The position numbers and the translations under genes were made by a program. From contig JANUBW010000008.1 of NCBI GenBank assembly GCA_024809215.1, forward strand, positions 186,001 through 250,000: a DNA stretch of 64,000 nucleotides, in the 5' to 3' direction. Below are positions 49,504 through 57,874 of the stretch, one piece after another; within the stretch, counting starts at the first letter, position 1, and the number at the start of each line of letters is the position of its first letter. The notes under the pieces were generated by a model. That model saw only the letters and a program-made list of their open reading frames with translations, was not told the DNA's origin and did no database searches. The stretch comes from Niastella sp. OAS944 (GTDB taxonomy: Bacteria; Bacteroidota; Bacteroidia; Chitinophagales; Chitinophagaceae).

Positions 49504-50610
49504 ATGACGATTGGAGTTTTAAAAGAACCATCCGAAGAAACCCGCGTATCATTCTTGCCCGAAGTTGTAACTGCCCTCACCAAAAAAGGCATTACTGTAC
49601 AAATTGAATCGGGCGCCGGTGAAAGAGCATTTCATAACGATGAGGATTATGTTAAAGCCGGCGCTACTATAAAAAGCAGGCAGGAAGTTGTTAATTCATC
49701 CGACATATTGGTAGCTATTCACCCATTTGCAGAAGTGGCGAACCTGAATTCAAAGATCGTGATAGGCGTGTACCAGCCATTGTTCAATGTGACGGTGATG
49801 CAACAATGGGCTAAACTGGGTATTACTACGTTTAGTTTAGATATGTTGCCGCGTACCACGCGTGCGCAAAGTATGGATGTGTTAAGCTCGCAGGCAAATA
49901 TTGCAGGCTATAAAGCCGTATTGCTGGCTGCCAATACATACAGCAGATATTTCCCCATGTTTATGACGGCGGCCGGTAGTATAGCGCCGGCAAAAATATT
50001 AATACTGGGCGCCGGTGTGGCCGGTTTGCAGGCTATTGCAACCGCCCGTAGGTTAGGTGCAGTTGTTGAAGTATTTGATACAAGACCAGCGGTAAAAGAA
50101 GAGGTAATGAGTTTGGGCGCCAAATTTATTGAGGTGGAAGGCGCTGCCGATGCATCTAAAGCCGGTGGTTATGCAGTTGAACAATCGGCCGATTACCAAC
50201 AGCGCCAGCAACAGCGTATTGCAGAAAGTATTGCCAAAGCCGATATTGTTATTACCACCGCGCAGATCCCGGGTAAAAAAGCACCCATACTTATTTCGGA
50301 AGAAATGTTGCAGGCAATGCGCAAAGGATCGGTGGTGATCGATCTGGCAGCAGCAACCGGCGGTAATACACCTGTTACAAAGAATAATCAAACCGTGTTA
50401 TATAAAGGTGTGCATATAATTGGTAACAGCAATCTCGCTGCCACCATGCCGTCTGACGCCAGCAAATTATACGGCAAAAACCTGTTGAACTTTTTACAAC
50501 TGATCATTGATAAAGAAGGCAACCTCAACCTTAACTGGAACGATGACCTGGTGAAAGGTTGTTGTATTACTTTCAATGGGGAGGTGGTGCATGATAGAGT
50601 GAAGAGCTAA
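49504..50610 (+). CDS. pntAA: NAD(P) transhydrogenase alpha subunit, part 1
   Basis: A 368-residue NAD-binding subunit of the proton-pumping transhydrogenase. It has the alanine-dehydrogenase-like fold: KEPSEETRVSFLPEVVTAL, RAQSMDVLSSQANIAGYKAV, and the Rossmann motif ILGAGVAGLQAIATARRLGA followed by VEVFD. The membrane part of alpha is a separate gene (50674), as in the three-subunit enzymes of Rhodospirillum. With 50674 and 51582 it makes NADPH from NADH using the proton gradient. Confidence 0.95.
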   Translation: MTIGVLKEPSEETRVSFLPEVVTALTKKGITVQIESGAGERAFHNDEDYVKAGATIKSRQEVVNSSDILVAIHPFAEVANLNSKIVIGVYQPLFNVTVMQQWAKLGITTFSLDMLPRTTRAQSMDVLSSQANIAGYKAVLLAANTYSRYFPMFMTAAGSIAPAKILILGAGVAGLQAIATARRLGAVVEVFDTRPAVKEEVMSLGAKFIEVEGAADASKAGGYAVEQSADYQQRQQQRIAESIAKADIVITTAQIPGKKAPILISEEMLQAMRKGSVVIDLAAATGGNTPVTKNNQTVLYKGVHIIGNSNLAATMPSDASKLYGKNLLNFLQLIIDKEGNLNLNWNDDLVKGCCITFNGEVVHDRVKS

Positions 50611-50673
50611 CTGTATTTGCTTGTAGCTTACGGCTTAAAGCTTACAGCTGTTTTTAATTTACAAACTTATTAT

Positions 50674-51015
50674 ATGGAAGCAATTCTTACCTGGATAGCT
50701 GATAATCAGCAAATGATCTACATCGTTATATTGATGATCTTCGTTGGTATTGAGGTCATAGGTCATGTACCCAGTGTGCTGCATACGCCGTTAATGAGTG
50801 GCGCCAATGCCATTCATGGTGTGGTTATCATTGGAGCCATTATTGTTATGGGCAAGGCCGAGCAACACAATTATGTGGCGCTTATACTTGGCTTTTTAGC
50901 CGTAGTGTTAGGTACACTCAATGTTGTTGGCGGGTTTGTAGTCACTGATAGAATGTTGGAAATGTTTAAAGGAAAGGCAAAAAATTCCAAATCACAAGAC
51001 CCAAGAACCAAATAA
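50674..51015 (+). CDS. pntAB: NAD(P) transhydrogenase alpha subunit, part 2 (membrane)
   Basis: I choose the ATG at 50674 (MEAILTWIADNQQMIYIVIL); 50617 only adds spacer. The 113-residue subunit has three membrane helices (GVEVIGHVPSVLHTPLMSGA is the conserved loop, here GIEVIGH). The last residues KAKNSKSQDPRTK are encoded by a family C repeat that starts at about 50980, so the C-terminus is probably altered by repeat growth. Confidence 0.92.
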   Translation: MEAILTWIADNQQMIYIVILMIFVGIEVIGHVPSVLHTPLMSGANAIHGVVIIGAIIVMGKAEQHNYVALILGFLAVVLGTLNVVGGFVVTDRMLEMFKGKAKNSKSQDPRTK

Positions 51016-51108
51016 AAATACCAAGAACCAAAAAACAAGAACCAAATAAAAAATACAAAAAAGCAAAATCCAAAAAATAAAGTACAAAATCCCAAACCCA
51101 AATAAAGA
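50980..51108 (+). repeat. Family C phrase repeat (CCAAGAACCAAATAAAAATA)
   Basis: CAAGACCCAAGAACC, AAATACCAAGAACC, AACAAGAACCAAATAAAA and further A-rich words begin inside the pntAB 3' end and run into the spacer. Related words, in the opposite sense, stand before pntB (51432-51572). Confidence 0.8.
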
Positions 51109-51170
51109 CTAATACAAAGGCTCTGGTCCGGTAAATTCAAGTAATAAAAATTCGAATTTAAAGGGAACAG

Positions 51171-51366
51171 GGAAATGATAAAAAGCCATATGATTTAGAA
51201 GAAAGAACTGCTTTATATGCGGAGAGAATTAGGGATTTCTGTTTGAAACTTCCTAGAAATTTGGTTAATAGTGAATATATATCGCAATTATTATGATCTG
51301 GCAGTTCTCCTGGAGCAAATTATATAGAAGCGAATGAATGTATAGGTGATAAAGATTTCCCGCTTG
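51171..51366 (+). pseudogene. Relic of a four-helix-bundle (S23/IVS-type) protein gene
   Basis: Frame from 51183 reads KPYDLEERTALYAERIRDFC, LKLPRNLVNSEYISQLL, stop TGA at 51294, then SGSSPGANYIEANECIGDKDF, which is the start of the S23-like four-helix-bundle family (usual wording LLRSGSSxGANYIEANE). CGA to TGA would explain the stop. There is no start codon in frame, and the frame breaks off after KDF at a short palindrome, so the gene is dead and truncated. It sits between family C repeats of opposite sense. Confidence 0.75.
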
Positions 51367-51377
51367 TCGGCGGGAAA
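51356..51377. repeat. Small palindrome ending the four-helix-bundle relic
   Basis: TTTCCCGC-ttgtcg-GCGGGAAA is a perfect 8-bp inverted repeat at the exact point where the relic homology ends and the phrase repeat begins. Confidence 0.6.
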
Positions 51378-51572
51378 TTCCAAAAACCAAGAACCAAGAT
51401 CCAAATAAAAATCGATTCACAATCCTGACTTTTGTATTGTTTGGTTCTTGTTATTTTGTATTTCTTCTTGGTTCTTGCGATTTGGAGTTTGTGATTTCCT
51501 TTTTTGGGTTCTTGCAATTTGTATTTTGTGATTTTATTCTTTGGTTCTTGGAACTTGAGATTTGGAATTTAA
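51374..51572. repeat. Family C phrase repeats, both senses
   Basis: CCAAAAACCAAGAACCAAG on the left, then TTTGGTTCTTGTTATTTTG, TTGGTTCTTGCGATTTGG, GGTTCTTGCAATTTG and GGTTCTTGGAACTTGAG on the right. The last word ends 10 bases before the pntB start. The left and right parts are partly reverse-complementary. Confidence 0.8.
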
Positions 51573-51581
51573 TAATAAATT

Positions 51582-53009
51582 ATGGAATTAAGTATACTAA
51601 CCCTGTGCTACCTCGTAGGTTCGGTTACGTTTATTATAGGATTGAAAATGTTATCGAACCCAAAAACTGCCCGTAATGGTAATCTGCTGGCGGCGGCAGG
51701 TATGGCCATCGCTATTGTGGGAACGATATTCCTGTATGAAGAAGATGGAAAAAAACTGGGCAACTATCCCTGGATCTTTGGCGGCATTCTCATCGGTGGC
51801 ATTATTGGCACCCTGGCCGCAAAGAAAGTAAAAATGACGGCCATGCCCGAAATGGTGAGCATGTTCAACGGAATGGGCGGCGCCTGTGCAGCCCTTATCT
51901 CTGCCGTTGAATTCGATCACTTATATAAAAACTATAAAGGCGATGAATTGTTTGGACTGGCCGAATACGTAGCGGCTGGTCATTACCTTACCATTATTGC
52001 AGGGGCAATTATAGGTAGCGTATCTTTTGCCGGTAGCATGATAGCCTGGGGCAAGTTGAGCGGTAAAATTAAAGATATGTCGTTCCGCGGTCAGCATATA
52101 GTAAACTTGCTCATGCTGGCGCTTGTGTTAGTAGCGGCAGTAATGACCTACACATATCAAACGAATACGGCACTTATTCTTTTTTATGCAACTGTTGCTT
52201 TGTCGCTTGTATACGGGGTAATGTTTGTAATGCCCATTGGCGGGGCCGATATGCCCGTGGTTATTTCCCTGCTGAACTCTTTTACCGGTGTGGCGGCTGC
52301 CTGCGGTGGTTTCTTATACAACAACAAGGTGATGTTAACAGGTGGTATACTGGTAGGCGCTGCCGGTACCTTACTCACCATCCTGATGTGTAAGGCCATG
52401 AACCGTTCACTGAAAAACGTATTGATCGGTTCGTTTGGCGGCGGCGCTGCTGCCAGTGGCGCTAAAAAAGACCAGGGTGCTTACAAGGAAATTACCCTGA
52501 GCGATACGGCGGTGGTAATGAGCTATGCGCATAAAGTAATGATAGTGCCCGGTTATGGTTTGGCGGTTGCCCAGGCGCAACATGCCTGTCATGAACTGGA
52601 AAAATTACTCGAGAGCAAAGGCGTGGAAGTAAAATATGCCATACATCCTGTAGCCGGTCGTATGCCCGGGCATATGAACGTGCTGCTGGCCGAAGCCGAT
52701 GTGAGCTACGACAAGCTGCTTGAAATGGAACAGGCCAACGATGAGTTTTCGACTACTGATGTGGTTTTGATCTTAGGCGCCAACGACGTGGTGAACCCCG
52801 CTGCAAAAACCGATCCTTCTTCGCCCATTTATGGTATGCCTATTCTTGATGTGGAGCTGTCGAAAAATGTGATCGTAAACAAACGCAGTATGAAACCCGG
52901 TTATGCCGGCATCGAGAACGATCTGTTCTTTCAACCCAAAACCTCCATGCTTTTTGGCGATGCCAAAAAGGTATTGCAGGACCTGATAGGGGAGATCAAG
53001 AATTTATAA
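51582..53009 (+). CDS. pntB: NAD(P) transhydrogenase beta subunit
   Basis: A 475-residue subunit. Residues 1-270 contain about nine membrane helices with NGMGGACAALISAVEF and PIGGADMPVVISLLNSFTG, conserved in the proton channel. The C-terminal domain binds NADP: VMIVPGYGLAVAQAQHACHE and HPVAGRMPGHMNVLLAEADV. It completes the three-gene transhydrogenase, but is now separated from pntAB by a 566-base spacer full of repeats. A perfect terminator follows. Confidence 0.96.
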   Translation: MELSILTLCYLVGSVTFIIGLKMLSNPKTARNGNLLAAAGMAIAIVGTIFLYEEDGKKLGNYPWIFGGILIGGIIGTLAAKKVKMTAMPEMVSMFNGMGGACAALISAVEFDHLYKNYKGDELFGLAEYVAAGHYLTIIAGAIIGSVSFAGSMIAWGKLSGKIKDMSFRGQHIVNLLMLALVLVAAVMTYTYQTNTALILFYATVALSLVYGVMFVMPIGGADMPVVISLLNSFTGVAAACGGFLYNNKVMLTGGILVGAAGTLLTILMCKAMNRSLKNVLIGSFGGGAAASGAKKDQGAYKEITLSDTAVVMSYAHKVMIVPGYGLAVAQAQHACHELEKLLESKGVEVKYAIHPVAGRMPGHMNVLLAEADVSYDKLLEMEQANDEFSTTDVVLILGANDVVNPAAKTDPSSPIYGMPILDVELSKNVIVNKRSMKPGYAGIENDLFFQPKTSMLFGDAKKVLQDLIGEIKNL

Positions 53010-53039
53010 TGCTACAGCCTAAATAGAATAATATTACTT

Positions 53040-53068
53040 TGTCCCGATATATATCGGGACATTTTTTT
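53040..53068 (+). terminator. Terminator after pntB
   Basis: TGTCCCGATAT/ATATCGGGACA, a perfect palindrome, followed by seven T residues. Confidence 0.9.
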
Positions 53069-53184
53069 GCATGTATGTTTTAGAGTATGATTTTTTGTTA
53101 GATTTGAGATAGTCAAAACCCTTTGACCCACTGGTGAATAGATTGCCCCATTTTTAACTTCTGGTAAATTTTAAAAATCAGTAC

Positions 53185-55413
53185 ATGAGAAAAATCATTT
53201 TTTCTTTAGCAATCCTATTGTCATTATTCACTACTGCAAATGCCCAAAAGTTAATGGGCTTTGCCGATTCAACCGCCACTCAACAGCTTTCATGGGAAAA
53301 ACAATTTGATGTGCAGCTTTCTGCTGCCAATATGGATACCTGGATGAAGTTCCTTACATCGCACCCGCATCATGTTGGCTCACCACACGATAAAGCAAAT
53401 GCCGAATACATTGCCGCCCTGTTTAAACAATGGGGGTATAAAACGGAGATCGTAACCTACTATCCATTATTTCCTACGCCAAAGACCAGGGTGCTTGAGT
53501 TGTTAGGCAGTAAACCCTATAAGGCAAAATTGCAAGAGCCGTTTTTAAAAGAAGACCGCACATCGGGGCAGCGGGCTGAACAATTACCTACCTACAATGC
53601 TTATTCGGCCGATGGAAATGTTACGGCAGAGCTTGTATTTGTAAACCGGGGCATACCGGCCGATTATGAAGAACTGGAGCGTATGGGCGTTGATGTGAAA
53701 GGTAAAATAGTGATAGCCAAATATGGCGGTTCATGGCGGGGTATTAAACCAAAAGTTGCTGCAGAACATGGTGCTATAGGTTGTATCATTTACAGCGACC
53801 CCGAAGATGATGGTTATGCCCGGGGCGATGTATACCCGCAAGGCGCCTTCCGGCGCAGCGATGGCGTGCAGCGTGGATCGGTAATGGATATGCCTGTATA
53901 TCCCGGCGACCCGCTTACCCCTGGTATAGGTGCCACCAAAGATGCAAAAAGACTTGAGCAGAAAGATGCCACTACCATAATGAAAATACCGGTGCTGCCC
54001 ATTTCTTATGAAGATGCATTGCCGCTGTTGCAATCATTGGGCGGGCCCGTTGCGCCGGCCGGTTGGCGGGGTGCATTACCCATTACATATCATGCCGGTC
54101 CCAGTAAAGAAAAAGTGCATTTGCAGCTGTCGTTTAGTTGGGACCTAAAGCCTTTGTATAATGTAATTGCCACGCTGCCTGGTTCTCAATTCCCCGATGA
54201 ATGGGTTATAAGAGGCAATCATCACGATGGCTGGGTAAATGGCGCTGCCGATCCTATTAGCGGCCTCGTTGCTGAAATGGAAGAAGCCCGCGCTATTGGT
54301 GAACTGGTAAAAAAAGGATACCGTAACAAACGTACACTGGTGTATTGTGCATGGGATGGCGAAGAGCCCGCCTTACTGGGCTCTACCGAATGGGTTGAAG
54401 ACCATGCCAGCGAATTGCAACAAAAAGCAGTGGCATACATCAATTCAGATGGGAATAGCCGTGGTTTTATTAATGCAGGTGGTTCACATGCATTGGAGCC
54501 GTTCTTCAATGAAGTGGTACGCGATGTTATTGATCCGCAAACCGGCGTGGCCATAAATGAACGCCTGTATGCAAGAACCATTACCGAAACGCCGGAAGCG
54601 AACCGCGCAAAAATAATCGGCAACAAAAATGTAAAGCTGAGTGCCCTGGGGTCGGGGTCAGATTACACGCCCTTTTTACAACATCTTGGTATTTCTTCAC
54701 TCAACCTTGGTTTTGGCGGTGAAGGCAGTGGTGGTGAGTATCACTCTGTTTACGATTCCTATGATCTGTTCTCCCGCTTTAAAGATCCCGGTTTTCATTA
54801 TGGCGTTGCGCTGTCAAAAACAGCCGGCCGGGTAACTTTGCGGCTGGCCAATGCCGAGGTATTGCCAGTAGATTTCAATAGTTTTTATAAAACCGTGGCC
54901 GATTATGCCGCCGACATCAAAACGCTGGCCGATAATATGCGTTCACAAACTGAGATCCAGAATCGCCTGATAAAAGAAAAATTATATGACCTTGCCAGGG
55001 ATCAAACTAAAACATACCGTGCACCGGAAGTTAAAGAGGCAGTGCCCTTTTTGAATTTCAGTGAACTCGACAATACGCTGGCACAATTAAAAACAAGTGT
55101 AGAGGAGTTTCAAAGATTATATATTTCCGCCACCCGGTTACCGGTGGAGAAACAACAACAACTGAATACTATTTTGTATCAGTCGGAAAGGTCATTGTTG
55201 CATGAAAAAGGGTTGCCCCGCCGTTCGTGGTACCGGCACCAGGTATATGCACCCGGTTATTATACCGGCTATGGCGTAAAAACGCTGCCGGGCATAAGGG
55301 AAGGGGTAGAAGAGCGTAACTGGCAGGAAGCAAGGGAAAGTATTGAAACGGCCACGCGAACCCTGCAGTTGTATAATAAACAGGTGAACGCAGCTATCGC
55401 ATTATTGAAATAA
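53185..55413 (+). CDS. Secreted M28 peptidase, glutamate carboxypeptidase II-like
   Basis: A 742-residue protein with signal MRKIIFSLAILLSLFTTANA. A PA domain (about 140-270) sits inside the peptidase. The two-zinc site reads His346 and Asp356 (NHHDGWVNGAADP), Glu393-Glu394 (DGEEPALLG), an Asp near 422 (NSDGN) and His520 (GGEYHSVYDSYD). The C-terminal 190 residues are a transferrin-receptor-like dimerisation domain. It would trim peptides or acylated amino acids outside the cytoplasm. It is monocistronic. Confidence 0.92.
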   Translation: MRKIIFSLAILLSLFTTANAQKLMGFADSTATQQLSWEKQFDVQLSAANMDTWMKFLTSHPHHVGSPHDKANAEYIAALFKQWGYKTEIVTYYPLFPTPKTRVLELLGSKPYKAKLQEPFLKEDRTSGQRAEQLPTYNAYSADGNVTAELVFVNRGIPADYEELERMGVDVKGKIVIAKYGGSWRGIKPKVAAEHGAIGCIIYSDPEDDGYARGDVYPQGAFRRSDGVQRGSVMDMPVYPGDPLTPGIGATKDAKRLEQKDATTIMKIPVLPISYEDALPLLQSLGGPVAPAGWRGALPITYHAGPSKEKVHLQLSFSWDLKPLYNVIATLPGSQFPDEWVIRGNHHDGWVNGAADPISGLVAEMEEARAIGELVKKGYRNKRTLVYCAWDGEEPALLGSTEWVEDHASELQQKAVAYINSDGNSRGFINAGGSHALEPFFNEVVRDVIDPQTGVAINERLYARTITETPEANRAKIIGNKNVKLSALGSGSDYTPFLQHLGISSLNLGFGGEGSGGEYHSVYDSYDLFSRFKDPGFHYGVALSKTAGRVTLRLANAEVLPVDFNSFYKTVADYAADIKTLADNMRSQTEIQNRLIKEKLYDLARDQTKTYRAPEVKEAVPFLNFSELDNTLAQLKTSVEEFQRLYISATRLPVEKQQQLNTILYQSERSLLHEKGLPRRSWYRHQVYAPGYYTGYGVKTLPGIREGVEERNWQEARESIETATRTLQLYNKQVNAAIALLK

Positions 55414-55441
55414 CGTATTCGTTGGGTATTACACTAAATAA

Positions 55442-55476
55442 GCCCCCTGTGCCGTTATTAGAACTGCACAGGGGGC
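55442..55476 (+). terminator. Terminator after the M28 peptidase
   Basis: An 11-bp perfect stem GCCCCCTGTGC/GCACAGGGGGC (55442-55452 with 55466-55476) followed by GTTTG; the T-run is short. Confidence 0.7.
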
Positions 55477-55537
55477 GTTTGATTGGCGGGAAGGTGTGCA
55501 ATTAGTTCAGTTGCCTGTAAAAGAACGTGTTACAGCA

Positions 55538-55568
55538 TTGCAGGCGCAAAAAATCTCCATTATCTTAG
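55538..55568 (+). promoter_or_regulatory. Promoter of the YwqK-like gene
   Basis: TTGC, a 19-base spacer, then TATCTTAG. The start codon is 25 bases downstream. Confidence 0.45.
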
Positions 55569-55593
55569 CAGAAAATCTAGTTAATCGTACTAT

Positions 55594-56205
55594 ATGATCA
55601 CAAAAAGTGCTTCACTCGTAGCTATTGTCCTTTTAATTTCCGGCCAGTTTGCCAAAGCGCAGGACGATGGAAATACATTTTCGAAGGTTGACGACTCTGC
55701 TGTAGCTAAACCAAAAAGTAACCTCACTTATGAGTACCAATACCTGAACGACGATCATACCGAGGGTATTGAAAAATCATTCATCTTCGGCAAACTGAAA
55801 ACTGAGATCCATTTTAAAGAAAAAGGCAAGTTCCAGGCTGCCAAATCATACGATACTAAAACCGGCCGGTTGATAAAAACCGATACTATTGTTGATTTTA
55901 AAAAGCTGGTAGGCACCACCACTACCTATTATGCCAATGGGAAACCCAAGGAAATGGAACATCGCGATACCAGTGGGGCCGTTGACCGCTACATGGCAAA
56001 TTTTGAAAGTGGTAACAGAAGGATCATCATTAGCTACAAAGACGGTAAACGTAATGGTGTAACAACCGAGTATAACCCGAATGGTACTGTGAAAGAGACC
56101 GGAAACTACGTAAACGACAAACGCGAGGGTACCTTCAAGTTCTACGATATTCGCGGCCAGTTGATCACTTCAAGAAAATTCAAGGCCGATAAAGTTGTAA
56201 AATAG
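55594..56205 (+). CDS. Secreted YwqK/MORN-variant repeat protein
   Basis: A 203-residue protein with signal peptide (MITKSASLVAIVLLISGQFA). The mature part has MORN-like repeats of the form YxxGKxxxxxxxY (TTYYANGKPKEMEHRDTSG; ISYKDGKRNGVTTEYNPNG; NYVNDKREGTFKFYDIRG). Such proteins are often named YwqK antitoxin-like but are common exported proteins in Bacteroidota; no toxin gene is adjacent, so an antitoxin role is not supported. Confidence 0.85.
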   Translation: MITKSASLVAIVLLISGQFAKAQDDGNTFSKVDDSAVAKPKSNLTYEYQYLNDDHTEGIEKSFIFGKLKTEIHFKEKGKFQAAKSYDTKTGRLIKTDTIVDFKKLVGTTTTYYANGKPKEMEHRDTSGAVDRYMANFESGNRRIIISYKDGKRNGVTTEYNPNGTVKETGNYVNDKREGTFKFYDIRGQLITSRKFKADKVVK

Positions 56206-56237
56206 TCACTGTAACGAAAATGCTCTATAGCGAAAGG

Positions 56238-56265
56238 TCCCCTTCCCAATTAATCGGGAGGGGGA
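56238..56265 (+). terminator. Terminator after the YwqK-like gene
   Basis: TCCCCTTCCC/GGGAGGGGGA hairpin (56238-56247 with 56256-56265, one T-G pair) followed by TTTCG. Confidence 0.6.
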
Positions 56266-56331
56266 TTTCGCATTAATGACATTCTAATACACCTCCCGGG
56301 CCCATTAAAACTTCATTAACGCATTATTTCA

Positions 56332-56339
56332 TAGTTTTG
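56332..56339 (+). promoter_or_regulatory. -7 promoter element (TAGTTTTG) next to the rRNA methyltransferase start
   Basis: The box ends 4 bases before the GTG start codon. Transcription would begin at or next to the start codon, giving a leaderless mRNA. No clear -33 element. Confidence 0.4.
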
Positions 56340-56343
56340 CAGG

Positions 56344-57795
56344 GTGCAGCTTCCTCATCAATTACTTGATTCTTTAACCGGTATCGCGGGCTTCAATAAA
56401 GAAGCGTTCGTACAGATACATGAAAGCGGTGAACAGATTACTTCCATTCGGCTGAATCCGGCCAAGGTGCCAATAGGCAATAGGTCCCGCCTTGAAGCGG
56501 GAGCAATTGGCAATGGCATCCCTCCGCAATTGCAGGAAAACCTTCTGTCGGCAGCCTCACCAATTCCCTGGTCAACATACGGATACTATTTACCCCAGCG
56601 ACCGGCGTTTATTTTTGATCCTCTCATACATGCGGGTGCGTATTATGTACAGGAGGCATCGAGTATGTTCCTGGAGCAGGCGCTTACCCAAACAACAGAT
56701 ACCAGCCAGCCATTGCGGGTGCTTGACCTTTGTGCGGCGCCGGGGGGTAAATCGACCCTATTGCAATCGCTCATTGGGCCTGAAAGCCTGCTGGTAAGCA
56801 ACGAGGTCATTAAATCAAGGGCAGCCATACTGGAAGAAAATAGTATAAAATGGGGCGGCGCCAATGTGATCGTTACCAATGCCGACCCTGCTGCGTTTGC
56901 CAAACTGGAGAATTTCTTTGATGTTATCGTTATCGATGCACCCTGCTCGGGTTCGGGCCTGTTCCGGCGTGAACCGGAAGCCATAGGCGAGTGGAGCGAA
57001 CACAATGTACAGCTGTGTTATCAACGCCAGCAACGCATTCTGGCCGACGTTTTTCCTGCTTTAAAAGAAGGCGGTGTGCTTATTTATTCAACCTGCTCCT
57101 ATTCGAAGGAAGAGGATGAAAATATGGGCGACTGGCTTATGGATACGTTTTCAGTTAATAGTCTGCCTTTGACCATCGATACCGCATGGGGTATTGTTGA
57201 AACACAATCAGACAAACATAAAACGTTTGGTTATCGTTTCTTTCCCAATAAAGTAAAAGGTGAAGGCTTTTTTATTAGCTGTTTTCGCAAAACGGAAGGG
57301 GAGGGCAATACTGTACGGCCGCCAAAACGGTCATTACTGCAAAAAGCGTCGAAAAACGAACAGGCCATTATACAACCCTGGTTACAGCAAGGCAATTCAA
57401 TACAGCTGTGGAAGCAAAAGGAAGACCTGTTTGCATTTCCGCAGCAGCTGGAAAAAGAATTGCTTACTGTTGTAGATAATGTGTATGTGCGCCGGGCGGG
57501 TACTGCTATTGGAAAAATAGCTGGTAATGACCTGGTGCCCGATCATGCACTGGCAGTGAGTACCCTGGTGAACGATTCAATTGTTGCAGTATCGTTAAAA
57601 AAGGAAGAGGCCATCCAATACCTGCGAAAAGACGAGCTTTCTGTTACTGCTGCGCATAAAGGCTGGACTTTGGTACGGTTTGAGCAGTATAATCTTGGCT
57701 GGATAAAGGTTTTACCCAATAGAATAAACAATTATTATCCCCAGGGATGGCGGATATTGAAAAGGATCTCCGATAATACCTATGAACAACCGTAA
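56344..57795 (+). CDS. rRNA cytosine-C5-methyltransferase (RsmB/RsmF-type, NSUN family)
   Basis: A 483-residue enzyme starting with GTG. The SAM core has HAGAYYVQEASSMFLEQAL, VLDLCAAPGGKSTLLQSL, IDAPCSGSGLFRREPEAIG and the nucleophile in YSTCSYSKEEDE. The C-terminal part (about 320-483) is the RsmF-type RNA-binding domain. Residues 42-59 (PIGNRSRLEAGAIGNG) look like an insertion; the wording IGNR also appears in fmt from the family F repeat. It probably methylates 16S rRNA. Confidence 0.92.
   Translation: MQLPHQLLDSLTGIAGFNKEAFVQIHESGEQITSIRLNPAKVPIGNRSRLEAGAIGNGIPPQLQENLLSAASPIPWSTYGYYLPQRPAFIFDPLIHAGAYYVQEASSMFLEQALTQTTDTSQPLRVLDLCAAPGGKSTLLQSLIGPESLLVSNEVIKSRAAILEENSIKWGGANVIVTNADPAAFAKLENFFDVIVIDAPCSGSGLFRREPEAIGEWSEHNVQLCYQRQQRILADVFPALKEGGVLIYSTCSYSKEEDENMGDWLMDTFSVNSLPLTIDTAWGIVETQSDKHKTFGYRFFPNKVKGEGFFISCFRKTEGEGNTVRPPKRSLLQKASKNEQAIIQPWLQQGNSIQLWKQKEDLFAFPQQLEKELLTVVDNVYVRRAGTAIGKIAGNDLVPDHALAVSTLVNDSIVAVSLKKEEAIQYLRKDELSVTAAHKGWTLVRFEQYNLGWIKVLPNRINNYYPQGWRILKRISDNTYEQP
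56467..56520 (+). repeat. Probable in-frame repeat insertion in the rRNA methyltransferase gene
   Basis: CCAATAGGCAATAGG, a hairpin TCCCGC-cttgaa-GCGGGA (56484-56501), then GCAATTGGCAATGG. The word GGCAATxGGCAAT matches the reverse complement of TTGCCGATTGCC (family F). Both halves encode IGN. Confidence 0.5.
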
Positions 57796-57818
57796 CTGGC
57801 GGTGGATAGTTATCCCCG

Positions 57819-57851
57819 TTGGCGCTAATTAAATAATATTTTACATCTTTG
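57819..57851 (+). promoter_or_regulatory. Promoter of the LysM gene
   Basis: TTGG, a 21-base spacer, then CATCTTTG (7 of 8 to TAnnTTTG). The start codon is 23 bases further. Confidence 0.45.
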
Positions 57852-57874
57852 CACGAATACGAAATGCATAACCT

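Noticed and set aside
55594-56205. YwqK-like protein as the antitoxin of a toxin-antitoxin pair
   Set aside because: It has a signal peptide, stands alone with its own promoter and terminator, and no toxin-like gene is next to it.
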